A stretch of DNA of 25,347 bases from Porphyromonadaceae bacterium UBA3327 (GTDB lineage Bacteria > Bacteroidota > Bacteroidia > Bacteroidales > Muribaculaceae): assembly GCA_002361155.1 (NCBI GenBank), contig DERZ01000058.1, forward strand, positions 30,037 through 55,383, written 5' to 3'. The position numbers and the translations under genes are program-made. The notes beneath the pieces were generated by a model. The model ran no database searches. It saw only the letters and a program-made list of their open reading frames with translations, and was not told where the DNA came from. Of this stretch, positions 1 through 7,914 are shown piece by piece; the stretch's first letter is position 1; each line of letters starts with the position of its first letter.

Positions 1-56
1 GGTAGAGCATCAGCTTCCCAAGCTGAGGGTCGCGGGTTCGAGTCCCGTTTATCGCT
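1..56 (+). tRNA. tRNA-Gly (anticodon CCC), 5' end cut by window
   Basis: The window opens inside the D-arm (GGTAGAGCA). The anticodon stem TCAGC/GCTGA encloses the loop TTCCCAA, giving anticodon CCC, which reads the glycine codon GGG. The T-arm is GCGGG-TTCGAGT-CCCGT. The 3' acceptor strand TTATCGC and discriminator T follow, and CCA is not encoded. The 5' acceptor strand and part of the D-arm lie before position 1. Confidence 0.93.
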
Positions 57-64
57 CTTGATTG

Positions 65-109
65 AAAGCCGCTGAAAGTAATTTAAAATTACTTTCAGCG
101 GCTTTTCTT
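65..109. terminator. Strong intrinsic terminator, probably bidirectional
   Basis: A near-perfect stem of about 19 bp runs from 65-83 to 87-105 with a 3-base loop (TAA), and ends in a T-rich stretch on the plus strand. The matching A-run at 61-67 gives T's on the minus strand. It lies between the tRNA-Gly and the stop of the minus-strand leucine-rich-repeat gene, so it can stop transcription from both sides. Confidence 0.85.
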
Positions 110-147
110 AAAAGGCACTCCGAGGCTCTCTTATTTGACAATCGGAA

Positions 148-1389
148 TTACAATTGTGTTTTTGTTGCGGAGCCGTCGGGGTGGCGCAGTATGTAGATGC
201 CCGGGCTGGCGGGTGCAGTCACCCGGCGGCCTGAGAGGTCGTATAGTTCAGCTTCATCCGTGTTTTTTTCTGTCCCAACTGATTCGATTCCTGAAGGTAC
301 TTCCGGGAGAGTTCCCTCTATCGAGGAGAATTTATTCCAGGGAGTCCTTGAACGGTATTTTTCTTCGCAGAAGCGCGGTACGGCGAGAGTGGCATTGGAG
401 TAGGCGGCATTACTGAATGTGGATGAGTATGCTACGGGACATTCGGTCGTGGCGCAGCTTACAGTTTCCACCGCTTCGCAGCCTGCGAAGGCCGATTCTG
501 GAAGTGCCGGGGCAGTGGTGCCGATATTGATGGAGGTAAGTGTAGGCTTGTAGGCGAAAGGCATCAGTCTGGCGTCGGAGGATGTGCAGGTGAAGGGCCG
601 GTTGATATTGAGGGTGACGATTTTTGCCACCGGGTCATCGTAAGTACCGAGATATTGGGTCTGCCCGAACACATCTGTATCGAAAGATAAAGGTGATCCA
701 CCCTCCTCAATCGTAACCTCGGCGAGTTTGTTGCAATAGCTGAAGGCTTCGCGTCCGACAGTTTCCACAGAGGCCGGGATGCTGACCGAGGTAAGAGCTC
801 CAAGTCCGGCAAAAGACATCACCCCGATAGACCGGACCGTTGATCCGATAGTGAGCGACGTCACCCGCGCGCAGTAATTGAAAGCCTCATCATGGATTAT
901 CTCAACTCCGTCGGGAATCACGATTTCCTCCAGCCAGGGACACCCCGAGAATGTTTCCCGCTGTATTTCGCGAAGACCGGAACTTATGGTAAGGTGTTCG
1001 AGATAGTTGCAGGCGTACATCGCTCTCGACTCCATTTCAGTCACACTGTTCGGGATTGCCACCACCTTAAGTCCCAGACAACGCGAGAGTGCCTGACTGC
1101 GGATCATGGTGACGCTTTCCGGAATGGAGATCGAGGTCATCGGAATGTTGAGGTAGAAGGCATCGGTCCCGATGGCGGTCACCCGGTATTCATTATCTCC
1201 GTTCATTACTGTCGATGGTATCACAACGTCACCCGACGCATTGACATTGCTGCCCACTTCACAAGTCTTTTCATCTTCGGAAAGCACAGTGTAATTCAGA
1301 CCCATATATGAAAATGTGTCGCCGTTGTCAGCATATAATCCCAATGCCGTGCAAGCCGAAACAAGAACTGTGGTCACTAATTTTTTCAT
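148..1389 (-). CDS. Secreted BspA-type leucine-rich-repeat protein with T9SS-like C-terminal motif
   Basis: 413 aa. Residues 1-20 are a signal peptide (MKKLVTTVLVSACTALGLYA). Residues about 60-250 hold roughly six repeats of about 23 aa of the BspA/LRR_5 type (pattern IPxSVxxIxxxAFxxC followed by LxxVxI). The C-terminal 45 residues contain YDLSGRRV, then PGIYILR and a DG turn, resembling the end of a T9SS type A sorting domain but shorter than the usual 70-80 aa. BspA proteins of oral and gut Bacteroidales are surface proteins, some binding host matrix; the ligand here cannot be told. The gene stands alone on the minus strand with its own promoter at 1471-1502 and the terminator at 65-109. 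Export by the T9SS genes of this window is an inference. Confidence 0.85.
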   Translation of the reverse strand: MKKLVTTVLVSACTALGLYADNGDTFSYMGLNYTVLSEDEKTCEVGSNVNASGDVVIPSTVMNGDNEYRVTAIGTDAFYLNIPMTSISIPESVTMIRSQALSRCLGLKVVAIPNSVTEMESRAMYACNYLEHLTISSGLREIQRETFSGCPWLEEIVIPDGVEIIHDEAFNYCARVTSLTIGSTVRSIGVMSFAGLGALTSVSIPASVETVGREAFSYCNKLAEVTIEEGGSPLSFDTDVFGQTQYLGTYDDPVAKIVTLNINRPFTCTSSDARLMPFAYKPTLTSINIGTTAPALPESAFAGCEAVETVSCATTECPVAYSSTFSNAAYSNATLAVPRFCEEKYRSRTPWNKFSSIEGTLPEVPSGIESVGTEKNTDEAELYDLSGRRVTAPASPGIYILRHPDGSATKTQL

Positions 1390-1470
1390 ATAGATACAAT
1401 TTAATGTTATAATACCGCGGTTCAGGCCCTGTCAAGTCCGACAAGCAGGGACAGGAATGCGATCCATACG

Positions 1471-1502
1471 CAAAATTAAAGAAAAGAATCGGTAATTGCA
1501 AG
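1471..1502 (-). promoter_or_regulatory. Bacteroidota promoter for the leucine-rich-repeat gene
   Basis: On the minus strand the -7 element TAATTTTG (1478 to 1471) fits TAnnTTTG, and CTTG (1502 to 1499) stands 20 bp upstream as a weak -33 element. Transcription would start near 1467, leaving a leader of about 75 nt. The leader contains a short CCTGTC/GACAGG inverted repeat. Confidence 0.55.
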
Positions 1503-1563
1503 AGACCTCTCGATGCATATCCCGCCTCATGGCCAATATCATCCGCGAATCTGATTAAAAAAT

Positions 1564-1594
1564 TTTGTAGACAGAAGAGAAACCGTTATATTTG
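1564..1594 (+). promoter_or_regulatory. Bacteroidota promoter for the nfeD-paraslipin operon
   Basis: TTTG (1564-1567), a 19-bp spacer and TATATTTG (1587-1594) match the -33/-7 consensus of the Bacteroidota primary sigma factor exactly. The predicted start is near 1598, about 75 nt before the nfeD start codon. Confidence 0.75.
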
Positions 1595-1672
1595 CAAATG
1601 TATATATGGTATGGAGTCCATTCCGATATGGACTCATAACCTTTCGATTCACTACTCATCAACTCGCAAGAT

Positions 1673-2128
1673 ATGGAAATTGAACTTTGGCTTATATGGC
1701 TGATATTGGCGGTGGTGATGCTCATTGTGGAGGTAGCCACACTCACGATGTGGTCGCTCTGTCTGGCGGCCGGATGTATTGTCTCGATGGTCTGTGCCTT
1801 GTGCGGTGCCGGGATGTCCATTCAGCTTGTGGCGCTTCCTGCAGGTAGTGTTATAGCTTATCTGTTGCTTGTGCCGTTGTTCCGGCGCAAGAAAACGTTT
1901 GTGCAGAAGAGCGATGAAAACTCTCGCACAGGAATGGATGCGTTGCTGGGCCGTCGTGCGGTGGTAACCAAGGAAATCCGTCCCGGTGAGCTTGGCCGAG
2001 CCCGCATCGACGGCGACAACTGGCAGGTGAGGGCGCCGGGAATTGAGGAGACGCTGCCACGCGGCGCGGATGTGTCGGTAACCGGTTACGAGAGCATCAT
2101 CCTTGAAGTGAAACCGGTACGTGGATAA
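1673..2128 (+). CDS. NfeD-like membrane protein (paraslipin partner)
   Basis: 151 aa. Two hydrophobic stretches, at about residues 5-25 and 28-65, anchor the protein in the inner membrane. A soluble C-terminal part of about 65 aa (from about residue 85, with GRRAVVTKEIRPGELGRARI) fits the small OB-fold domain of NfeD1b-type proteins. Such short NfeD proteins lack the N-terminal ClpP-like protease domain and are typically encoded beside a stomatin/paraslipin gene, as here: the SPFH gene starts 39 nt downstream. The pair probably forms a membrane-organising complex in microdomains. The gene starts at the first ATG after a consensus promoter. The family assignment is firm; the cellular role is inferred. 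Confidence 0.88.
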   Translation: MEIELWLIWLILAVVMLIVEVATLTMWSLCLAAGCIVSMVCALCGAGMSIQLVALPAGSVIAYLLLVPLFRRKKTFVQKSDENSRTGMDALLGRRAVVTKEIRPGELGRARIDGDNWQVRAPGIEETLPRGADVSVTGYESIILEVKPVRG

Positions 2129-2167
2129 AAGCGCAAGTAGTAAACTTGAATTTAAACAATAAATAAT

Positions 2168-3148
2168 ATGACAGGTATAATAATTTTTGCGATAGTGGCC
2201 GTTGTTCTGGCCATAGTGATCATATCCGCCGGAATCAAGGTGGTGCCTCAATCGGAGACGCGGGTGATAGAGCGTCTCGGCCGTTTCCACAGTGTGCTTT
2301 CGCCCGGTCTGAACTTCATAATCCCCTTTGTGGATCGTCCCAAGACAATCTACACCCGCAAGGTCGAGCGTCTTGCCACCGGCCATTATATGGCGCACAC
2401 CGTGGCCACCACAGTGATCGACCTCCGCGAACAGGTCTACGACTTCCCCTCGCAGCAGGTGATCACCCGCGACAACGTCAGCACCGGGATCAATGCTCTC
2501 CTCTATTTTCAGATCACCGATCCCAAGAAGGCCGTCTATGAGATAGACAATCTGCCGAACGCAATCGAGAAACTCACCCAGACATCGCTTCGAAACGTGA
2601 TCGGCGAGCTCGAACTTGATGAGACACTTACTTCGCGTGATACCATCAACTCCAAACTCCAGGTGATCCTTGACGAGGCCACCAACAAGTGGGGCGTCAA
2701 AGTGAACCGCGTGGAGCTGCAGGACATCACTCCCCCCGAGAGCGTGCGGGTGGCCATGGAGAAGCAGATGCAGGCCGAGCGTAACCGCCGTGCCGAGATT
2801 CTGAACGCCGAGGGAGAGAAGCAGTCGTTGATTCTGCGTTCCGAGGGAGAGAAAACCTCCAAGATCAACCAGGCCGAGGCTGTGAAACAGACTGAGATTC
2901 TGCGTGCCGAAGGTGAGGCCAGGGCCATCATCCTCAACGCGCAGGCCGAAGCCGATGCCATCTTGCAGGTGGCTAAGGCCGTGGCGCAGTCCAAGACGGA
3001 CCCCGCAACCTACATGCTTGCCGTGAAATACATCGAGACCCTCAAGGAGATGACCAAGAGCAACGACGCCCGCACAGTCTACATCCCATACGAAGCCTCC
3101 TCGGTCCTCTCCTCCATCGGCTCCATCAAAGACTTGTTCCAGAAATAA
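2168..3148 (+). CDS. SPFH-domain protein, paraslipin/stomatin type
   Basis: 326 aa. An N-terminal transmembrane segment (residues about 2-22) is followed by the SPFH/Band 7 domain (about 25-185), with the typical stretch VVPQSETRVIERLGRFHSVL and PGLNFIIPF. Residues about 190-265 form an Ala/Glu-rich coiled coil of repeated RAEILNAEGE-like units, used for ring assembly. Length and domain order match bacterial paraslipins such as QmcA. These form large oligomeric cages in the inner membrane and organise or regulate membrane proteases and other proteins. It is the second gene of the nfeD operon and is followed by a terminator at 3179. The specific client is unknown. Confidence 0.92.
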   Translation: MTGIIIFAIVAVVLAIVIISAGIKVVPQSETRVIERLGRFHSVLSPGLNFIIPFVDRPKTIYTRKVERLATGHYMAHTVATTVIDLREQVYDFPSQQVITRDNVSTGINALLYFQITDPKKAVYEIDNLPNAIEKLTQTSLRNVIGELELDETLTSRDTINSKLQVILDEATNKWGVKVNRVELQDITPPESVRVAMEKQMQAERNRRAEILNAEGEKQSLILRSEGEKTSKINQAEAVKQTEILRAEGEARAIILNAQAEADAILQVAKAVAQSKTDPATYMLAVKYIETLKEMTKSNDARTVYIPYEASSVLSSIGSIKDLFQK

Positions 3149-3178
3149 AGACTGTCTCTAAAATAAATCTATAAAGTT

Positions 3179-3216
3179 GCCCGGAATGGCCCTCATGCGC
3201 CCTTCCGGGCTGTTTT
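3179..3216 (+). terminator. Intrinsic terminator of the nfeD-paraslipin operon
   Basis: The stem GCCCGGAA (3179-3186) pairs with TTCCGGGC (3203-3210). A further GGC/GCC pairing lies inside after one mismatch, and TGTTTT follows. It lies 30 nt after the paraslipin stop codon. Confidence 0.75.
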
Positions 3217-3219
3217 CGT

Positions 3220-3251
3220 GTTGCAGACTTCGCGAAAATTGACTAACTTTG
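3220..3251 (+). promoter_or_regulatory. Bacteroidota promoter for the DEAD-box helicase gene
   Basis: The -7 element TAACTTTG (3244-3251) fits TAnnTTTG. GTTG (3220-3223) lies 20 bp upstream as an imperfect -33 element. The predicted start near 3255 leaves an untranslated leader of about 120 nt. Confidence 0.6.
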
Positions 3252-3255
3252 TGAA

Positions 3256-3374
3256 ATAATAGCAAATCATAGGGGAAATCGAAAGAAACGGGACATAATT
3301 TGTTATTAAGTCAATGGGCGACTATATATTAAATGCCCATACTATAAATAAAAACTGACTAATAAGAATACCCA
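3256..3374 (+). promoter_or_regulatory. Long AT-rich 5' leader of the DEAD-box helicase mRNA
   Basis: About 120 nt, much more AT-rich than its surroundings, between the predicted start and the helicase ATG. It contains the inverted repeat ATGGGC (3314-3319) / GCCCAT (3335-3340) around a 15-nt AT-rich loop. Cold-induced helicase mRNAs in other bacteria have long structured leaders. A regulatory role here is a guess from length and composition alone. Confidence 0.35.
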
Positions 3375-5576
3375 ATGGACAAATCTGATCCCTCTATTGA
3401 TAAAGATATGGAAATGAATGCCGAAGGCAGAGAGCCTCAGACGAAAGCCCCGAAAGTGATTTCCGTGGCGACAATCAAATCATATTCGGACGCTCCCGAA
3501 TTCATCCCGGAGGAAGAGCCGGCTTCTGAAATAATACCCTCTACTGAAACAGAACCGGTGGAAGTCGCTCCGGCAGAGACCTTGTCTGCGGAGCTGGCGC
3601 CTGAATCAAAATCTGGAGAACCGGAAGCAGAGCCGACGGTCGAGATTCCACATCTTGATATTCCGGTTGATATTCCGGCGGTGGCTGCCGACAGCCGATC
3701 GTTTGCCGACCTTGGGGTGGCTCCGCATCTGCTCCGGGCCATAGAGGAACTCGGCTTCCTCCATCCGATGCCTATTCAGGAAATGGTGATACCCCATCTG
3801 CTGTCGAAAGAGGGGGATGTCATAGGACTGGCTCAGACCGGTACAGGCAAGACCGCGGCTTTCGGTCTGCCTCTGCTGCAGCGTATCCGCGTAAGCGACC
3901 GCCATCCCCAGGCGCTGATCATAGCACCTACCCGAGAGCTTTGCCTTCAGATCGCAGGCGATCTCGCGGATTTCTCCAAATATGAGGAAAACCTCAAGAT
4001 TCTGCCTGTCTACGGCGGCTCGAGCATAGAGAGCCAGATCCGGACCCTCCAGAAGGGCGTGCATGTGATCGTGGCTACTCCGGGGCGCCTTATCGACCTG
4101 ATCAAGCGCGGAGTGGTGAAACTCGCCGATGTGCATACCGTGATTCTCGACGAGGCGGATGAGATGCTCAACATGGGATTTCTTGATGACATCGATGAAA
4201 TTCTGTCGCATGTTCCCGAGAACCGCAAGATGTTGATGTTCTCGGCCACTATGCCCCGTGAAATTGCCGGAATCGCTAAAAAATACATGCGCGAACCCGT
4301 GGAGTTCGTGGCCGGCAACCGCAACGAAGGCACAAAAAATGTCCGTCACATCTACTATATGGTGAAGGCACACGACAAGTACCTTGCTCTCAAGAGGGTT
4401 GCGGACAACAGTCCCGATATCTACGGCATCATCTTCTGCCGCACTAAAAAAGAGACGCAGGAGATAGCTGACAAACTGATAGGCGACGGGTATAACGCCG
4501 ACTGTCTGCACGGCGATCTCTCCCAGGCACAGCGTGACCTGGCGATGAAAAAGTTCCGCGACCATGTGACGCAGCTTCTCGTAGCCACCGACGTGGCGGC
4601 TCGCGGGCTTGATGTCGATGACCTTTCCCATGTGATCAACTTCGGGCTTCCGGAGGATGTGTCGGTCTATACCCACCGTTCCGGCCGTACGGGCCGTGCC
4701 AACAAGACCGGTGTTTCCATCGCGATAATCCACAGTCGGGAGAGAAGCAAGATCCGCCAGATAGAGAAGATTCTCGGTCGGGAATTCGAGTATCGCAAGG
4801 TGCCGACGCCGGAACATATCATAGAAAAGCAACTGTACAACCTCGCCGACCGTCTCGAACGCGTGGAGGTCAACGAATCGGAAATATCCAAGTACATTCC
4901 CGGCGTGCGCAAGAAACTGGAATGGCTTTCGGAGGAGGACCTTCTCAAGCGTGTGCTTTCGCTGGAATTCAACCGTCTTCTCACCTACTATCAGAATATG
5001 CCCGACATAGATCTTGACGAGAAGGATAAGAAAGAGAAGCGCGACCGCAAAGGTGAAAGAGGTGAGAAAGGGGAAGGACGTGGCAAGCGCGGCGACCGCA
5101 AGGACAAGGACCGCAGAAAAGGGGAGGACGGCTACGAGCGGTTGATGGTGAACATCGGCAAGTCGGCGGGTTTCTTTCCCGGCAACCTTATGGAGCTGGT
5201 AAACAAGAACGTTGCCGGCCCGAAGCCCGAGATCGGACGCATTGACCTCATGCCTGGCTATACACTCTTCGATGTCCGCAAGGGCGACTCGAAGCGAGTG
5301 CTCGACGCACTGCGTCATGCTGAGTTCTTCGGCGACAGGATTCATGCCGAAGTTGCAGAGGAGGGCCGCGATTATGCCTCTATTGGTGCCGGCAAATCCC
5401 GCTATTCGGGTAAGAAAGGGAAGTTTGCCGGAAAGGAGAAGAGAGAAGGCAAGAAAAAGGATAAAGGCGAAAAGAAGGATAAGAAAGAAAAAAAGGAGAG
5501 AAAGCCGAAAGGGGATAAGAATGAATTCTCCAAGCCCAAATATAATGGCAATTACGATATATTCATAAATAAATAA
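3375..5576 (+). CDS. DEAD-box ATP-dependent RNA helicase, DeaD/DbpA-like
   Basis: 733 aa. The helicase core has all expected motifs: Q motif (GFLHPMPIQ, about 125), motif I AQTGTGKT (153-160), Ia PTRELCLQ, Ib TPGR, DEAD (259-262), SAT (290-292), ARGLD, and HRSGRTGR (434-441). Residues about 587-665 form a DbpA-type RNA-binding domain, which in relatives directs the enzyme to structured RNA such as rRNA. Three regions are unusual. The first 115 residues are acidic and proline-rich. Residues about 550-585 are a Lys/Arg/Glu/Gly-rich insert. The last 55 residues are extremely lysine-rich. The probable role is ribosome assembly or RNA remodelling, perhaps in the cold. It leads a plus-strand gene string, with DUF3256 starting 3 nt after its stop. 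Confidence 0.93.
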   Translation: MDKSDPSIDKDMEMNAEGREPQTKAPKVISVATIKSYSDAPEFIPEEEPASEIIPSTETEPVEVAPAETLSAELAPESKSGEPEAEPTVEIPHLDIPVDIPAVAADSRSFADLGVAPHLLRAIEELGFLHPMPIQEMVIPHLLSKEGDVIGLAQTGTGKTAAFGLPLLQRIRVSDRHPQALIIAPTRELCLQIAGDLADFSKYEENLKILPVYGGSSIESQIRTLQKGVHVIVATPGRLIDLIKRGVVKLADVHTVILDEADEMLNMGFLDDIDEILSHVPENRKMLMFSATMPREIAGIAKKYMREPVEFVAGNRNEGTKNVRHIYYMVKAHDKYLALKRVADNSPDIYGIIFCRTKKETQEIADKLIGDGYNADCLHGDLSQAQRDLAMKKFRDHVTQLLVATDVAARGLDVDDLSHVINFGLPEDVSVYTHRSGRTGRANKTGVSIAIIHSRERSKIRQIEKILGREFEYRKVPTPEHIIEKQLYNLADRLERVEVNESEISKYIPGVRKKLEWLSEEDLLKRVLSLEFNRLLTYYQNMPDIDLDEKDKKEKRDRKGERGEKGEGRGKRGDRKDKDRRKGEDGYERLMVNIGKSAGFFPGNLMELVNKNVAGPKPEIGRIDLMPGYTLFDVRKGDSKRVLDALRHAEFFGDRIHAEVAEEGRDYASIGAGKSRYSGKKGKFAGKEKREGKKKDKGEKKDKKEKKERKPKGDKNEFSKPKYNGNYDIFINK

Positions 5577-5579
5577 CGG

Positions 5580-6299
5580 ATGCAGGAGAAAATCTTGAAA
5601 AGAACAATGGTGCGGATCCGCGTGATTGTCTCGGTATTGCTGCTCCTCGCCTCAGGCGCTTTCTCAACGAATGTAGAAGCCGATACGAGAGATACAGTCC
5701 TGACTCCCGCGGAGCGCGCATTGGTCGACATGCCGTCGGATGTGCTCGACATCGTTCCGGTTTCGGCAAGACTTGACATGATAGATTATCTCCGGGCAGA
5801 CACTCTCCGGTATGTCCCCAACGCGATGAACGGCCTGTCAAGGCTGCTTCCGCCGGTTACCGACTCGTTTGTCGAGATGGAGGTAACGCCGGTAAGTACC
5901 GTGCAGATCAAGATTCTTCCGGAAGGCGGGGATGGCAAAACCTACATTGTCGGCGTAAGTTACACTGTAGGCGATACCATACAGGCGAAGGACAGCGAGC
6001 TTTTGTTCTTCACCTCTGATATGAAACCTCTGGACAGAAACCGTCTGATAAGGATTGCGAGTATGGAAGACTTCCTCACCCCGGGTCTTGTAAGAAAGGA
6101 ACGGGAGGAACTGTTGTCTCTCGTGCCGTTTCCGGCTGTGGAATACAGATTCTCACCCGACGGCGCAGAGTTGCGCGCACGTCTTACTGTCGACAGATTT
6201 ATGAGCCTGGAGGATTATGACCGTCTCAGACCACATCTTGTGGCGGAGCGGGTATTCCGCTGGAACGGAAAGAAATACGTAATGGAGAAAAACAAGTAA
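5580..6299 (+). CDS. DUF3256 family exported protein
   Basis: 239 aa. A basic N-terminus and hydrophobic stretch (about residues 10-30, [15 protein letters not shown]) suggest a signal peptide or N-terminal anchor, so it probably acts in the periplasm. The rest resembles the Bacteroidales-specific DUF3256 family, which has no known function to my knowledge. No catalytic motif is evident. The start is 3 nt after the helicase stop; the ATG at 5607 (MVRIRV) is an alternative and would give a tidier signal peptide. It is almost certainly transcribed with the helicase, and gltX follows after 29 nt. Confidence 0.78.
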   Translation: MQEKILKRTMVRIRVIVSVLLLLASGAFSTNVEADTRDTVLTPAERALVDMPSDVLDIVPVSARLDMIDYLRADTLRYVPNAMNGLSRLLPPVTDSFVEMEVTPVSTVQIKILPEGGDGKTYIVGVSYTVGDTIQAKDSELLFFTSDMKPLDRNRLIRIASMEDFLTPGLVRKEREELLSLVPFPAVEYRFSPDGAELRARLTVDRFMSLEDYDRLRPHLVAERVFRWNGKKYVMEKNK

Positions 6300-6328
6300 G
6301 AAGACCAGAACAAGACAGACAATATAAC

Positions 6329-7858
6329 ATGGAACGCAAAGTACGAGTTAGATTTGCACCGTCACCCACCGGACCGCTTCATATCGGTGGAGTGCGTACG
6401 GCTCTTTATAATTACATCTTCGCCCGCAAGCATGGCGGCGACATGATTCTTCGAATCGAGGACACCGACAGCCGCCGTTTTGTACCCGGAGCCGAGGAAT
6501 ATATCAACGAGGCACTTGCGTGGCTCGGAATCGGCATTGACGAAGGTGTGCGCGAGGGCGGGGCCTTCGGACCTTATAAACAGAGTGAGCGCCGCGACAT
6601 CTATCGTGAGCATACGAAACGTCTGCTTGACGCCGGCAAGGCGTATATCGCTTTCGATACTCCCGAGGAACTCGAGGCTGCGCGCCGTGACACTCCCAAC
6701 TTCCAGTATGACGCCTCTACCCGCGGCAGGATGCGGAACTCGCTGACATTGCCGCCTGAGGAGGTGAAAAGACTTGTCGATGCCGGCGAACAGTACGTGG
6801 TGCGTTTCAAGATAGAACCCGGACGGGAGGTCAAGGTCAACGACCTCATCCGCGGAGAGGTGGTGATCAATTCATCGATTCTCGATGACAAGGTGCTATT
6901 CAAAAGCGCCGACGATCTTCCCACCTATCATCTTGCGAATATTGTCGATGACCATCTTATGGAGGTGTCGCATGTGATCCGTGGGGAGGAATGGCTTCCC
7001 TCCGCTCCTCTGCATGTGCTGCTGTATGAGGCTTTCGGATGGACCGCCACCATGCCGCAGTTCGTGCATCTGCCGCTATTGCTCAAACCTGTGGGCAACG
7101 GCAAGCTTTCAAAACGTGACGGCGATAAACTCGGTTTTCCTGTATTTCCTCTCGAATGGCATGACCCGGCTTCGGGCGAAGTGTCTCCGGGATACCGCGA
7201 ACGTGGTTATCTGCCTGAGGCTGTCGTGAATTTCCTTGCCTTGTTGGGCTGGAATCCCGGTGACGATGTGGAGCTGATGGATATGGCGACGCTTATTGAC
7301 AAATTCTCGTTTGAACATTGTTCCAAGGCCGGAGCCAAGTTCGACTATAAGAAAGGACTGTGGTTCAATCACGAATACCTGATGAAGCTCTCCGACGAGC
7401 GTCTTGCGGAACTTTTCGCGCCCGAACTGGAGCGCAGGGGCATAACCGCTTTCACACCTGAATACATAGGGCGCGCCGCCGGTATGGTCAAGGGTCGTGC
7501 CAATCTTATCGGTGACCTTTGGGAGCAGGGTGATTTCTTTTTCAAGGCTCCGGAAGAATACGCTGAAAAGGATGTGCGGAAGCGCTGGAGCGCCGACACT
7601 CCCCGCATAATGGAGGAACTGACAGGTGTGCTCGAAGGCATCGACGACATGTCGTCGGCCAATGCCGAGAAGATAGTGCTCGGCTGGATTGAGGAGAAGG
7701 GATATCATCTCGGCAACGTTATGAACGCCTTCCGTCTGGCAGTGGTAGGCTCATGTCGCGGACCGCACATGTTCGATATCACCGAACTTATGCCCCGTGA
7801 AGAGGTGGTGGCCCGTATACGCCGTGCGGTGGATACCATTCCTGTGCCAGAAGGCTGA
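6329..7858 (+). CDS. gltX: Glutamyl-tRNA synthetase
   Basis: 509 aa class I aminoacyl-tRNA synthetase that charges tRNA-Glu with glutamate in the cytoplasm. The HIGH signature appears as HIGG at residues 18-21 within [11 protein letters not shown], and the KMSKS signature as KLSKR at residues 259-263. The intervening region carries the usual glutamate-site residues (RIEDTD near residue 40, VIRGEEWL near 215). The C-terminal third is the helical anticodon-binding domain. The length is normal for Bacteroidota GltX. It lies between the DUF3256 gene and the Kdo transferase gene with short gaps. Confidence 0.97.
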   Translation: MERKVRVRFAPSPTGPLHIGGVRTALYNYIFARKHGGDMILRIEDTDSRRFVPGAEEYINEALAWLGIGIDEGVREGGAFGPYKQSERRDIYREHTKRLLDAGKAYIAFDTPEELEAARRDTPNFQYDASTRGRMRNSLTLPPEEVKRLVDAGEQYVVRFKIEPGREVKVNDLIRGEVVINSSILDDKVLFKSADDLPTYHLANIVDDHLMEVSHVIRGEEWLPSAPLHVLLYEAFGWTATMPQFVHLPLLLKPVGNGKLSKRDGDKLGFPVFPLEWHDPASGEVSPGYRERGYLPEAVVNFLALLGWNPGDDVELMDMATLIDKFSFEHCSKAGAKFDYKKGLWFNHEYLMKLSDERLAELFAPELERRGITAFTPEYIGRAAGMVKGRANLIGDLWEQGDFFFKAPEEYAEKDVRKRWSADTPRIMEELTGVLEGIDDMSSANAEKIVLGWIEEKGYHLGNVMNAFRLAVVGSCRGPHMFDITELMPREEVVARIRRAVDTIPVPEG

Positions 7859-7914
7859 TGCGGTCTGATGACATCTGATACAGATATATAGGAGTAAGAG
7901 ACTTTCCACAAGAA

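Noticed and set aside
3249..3262. TTGTGAAAT half-site resembling a Rex operator over the helicase promoter
   Set aside because: Only one half matches the inverted-repeat consensus; TTTG belongs to the -7 element, and chance is likely.
3606..5345. Long 579-codon open frame antisense to the helicase gene
   Set aside because: It is a codon-bias shadow of a gene with full DEAD-box motifs; the antisense translation has no recognisable domain.
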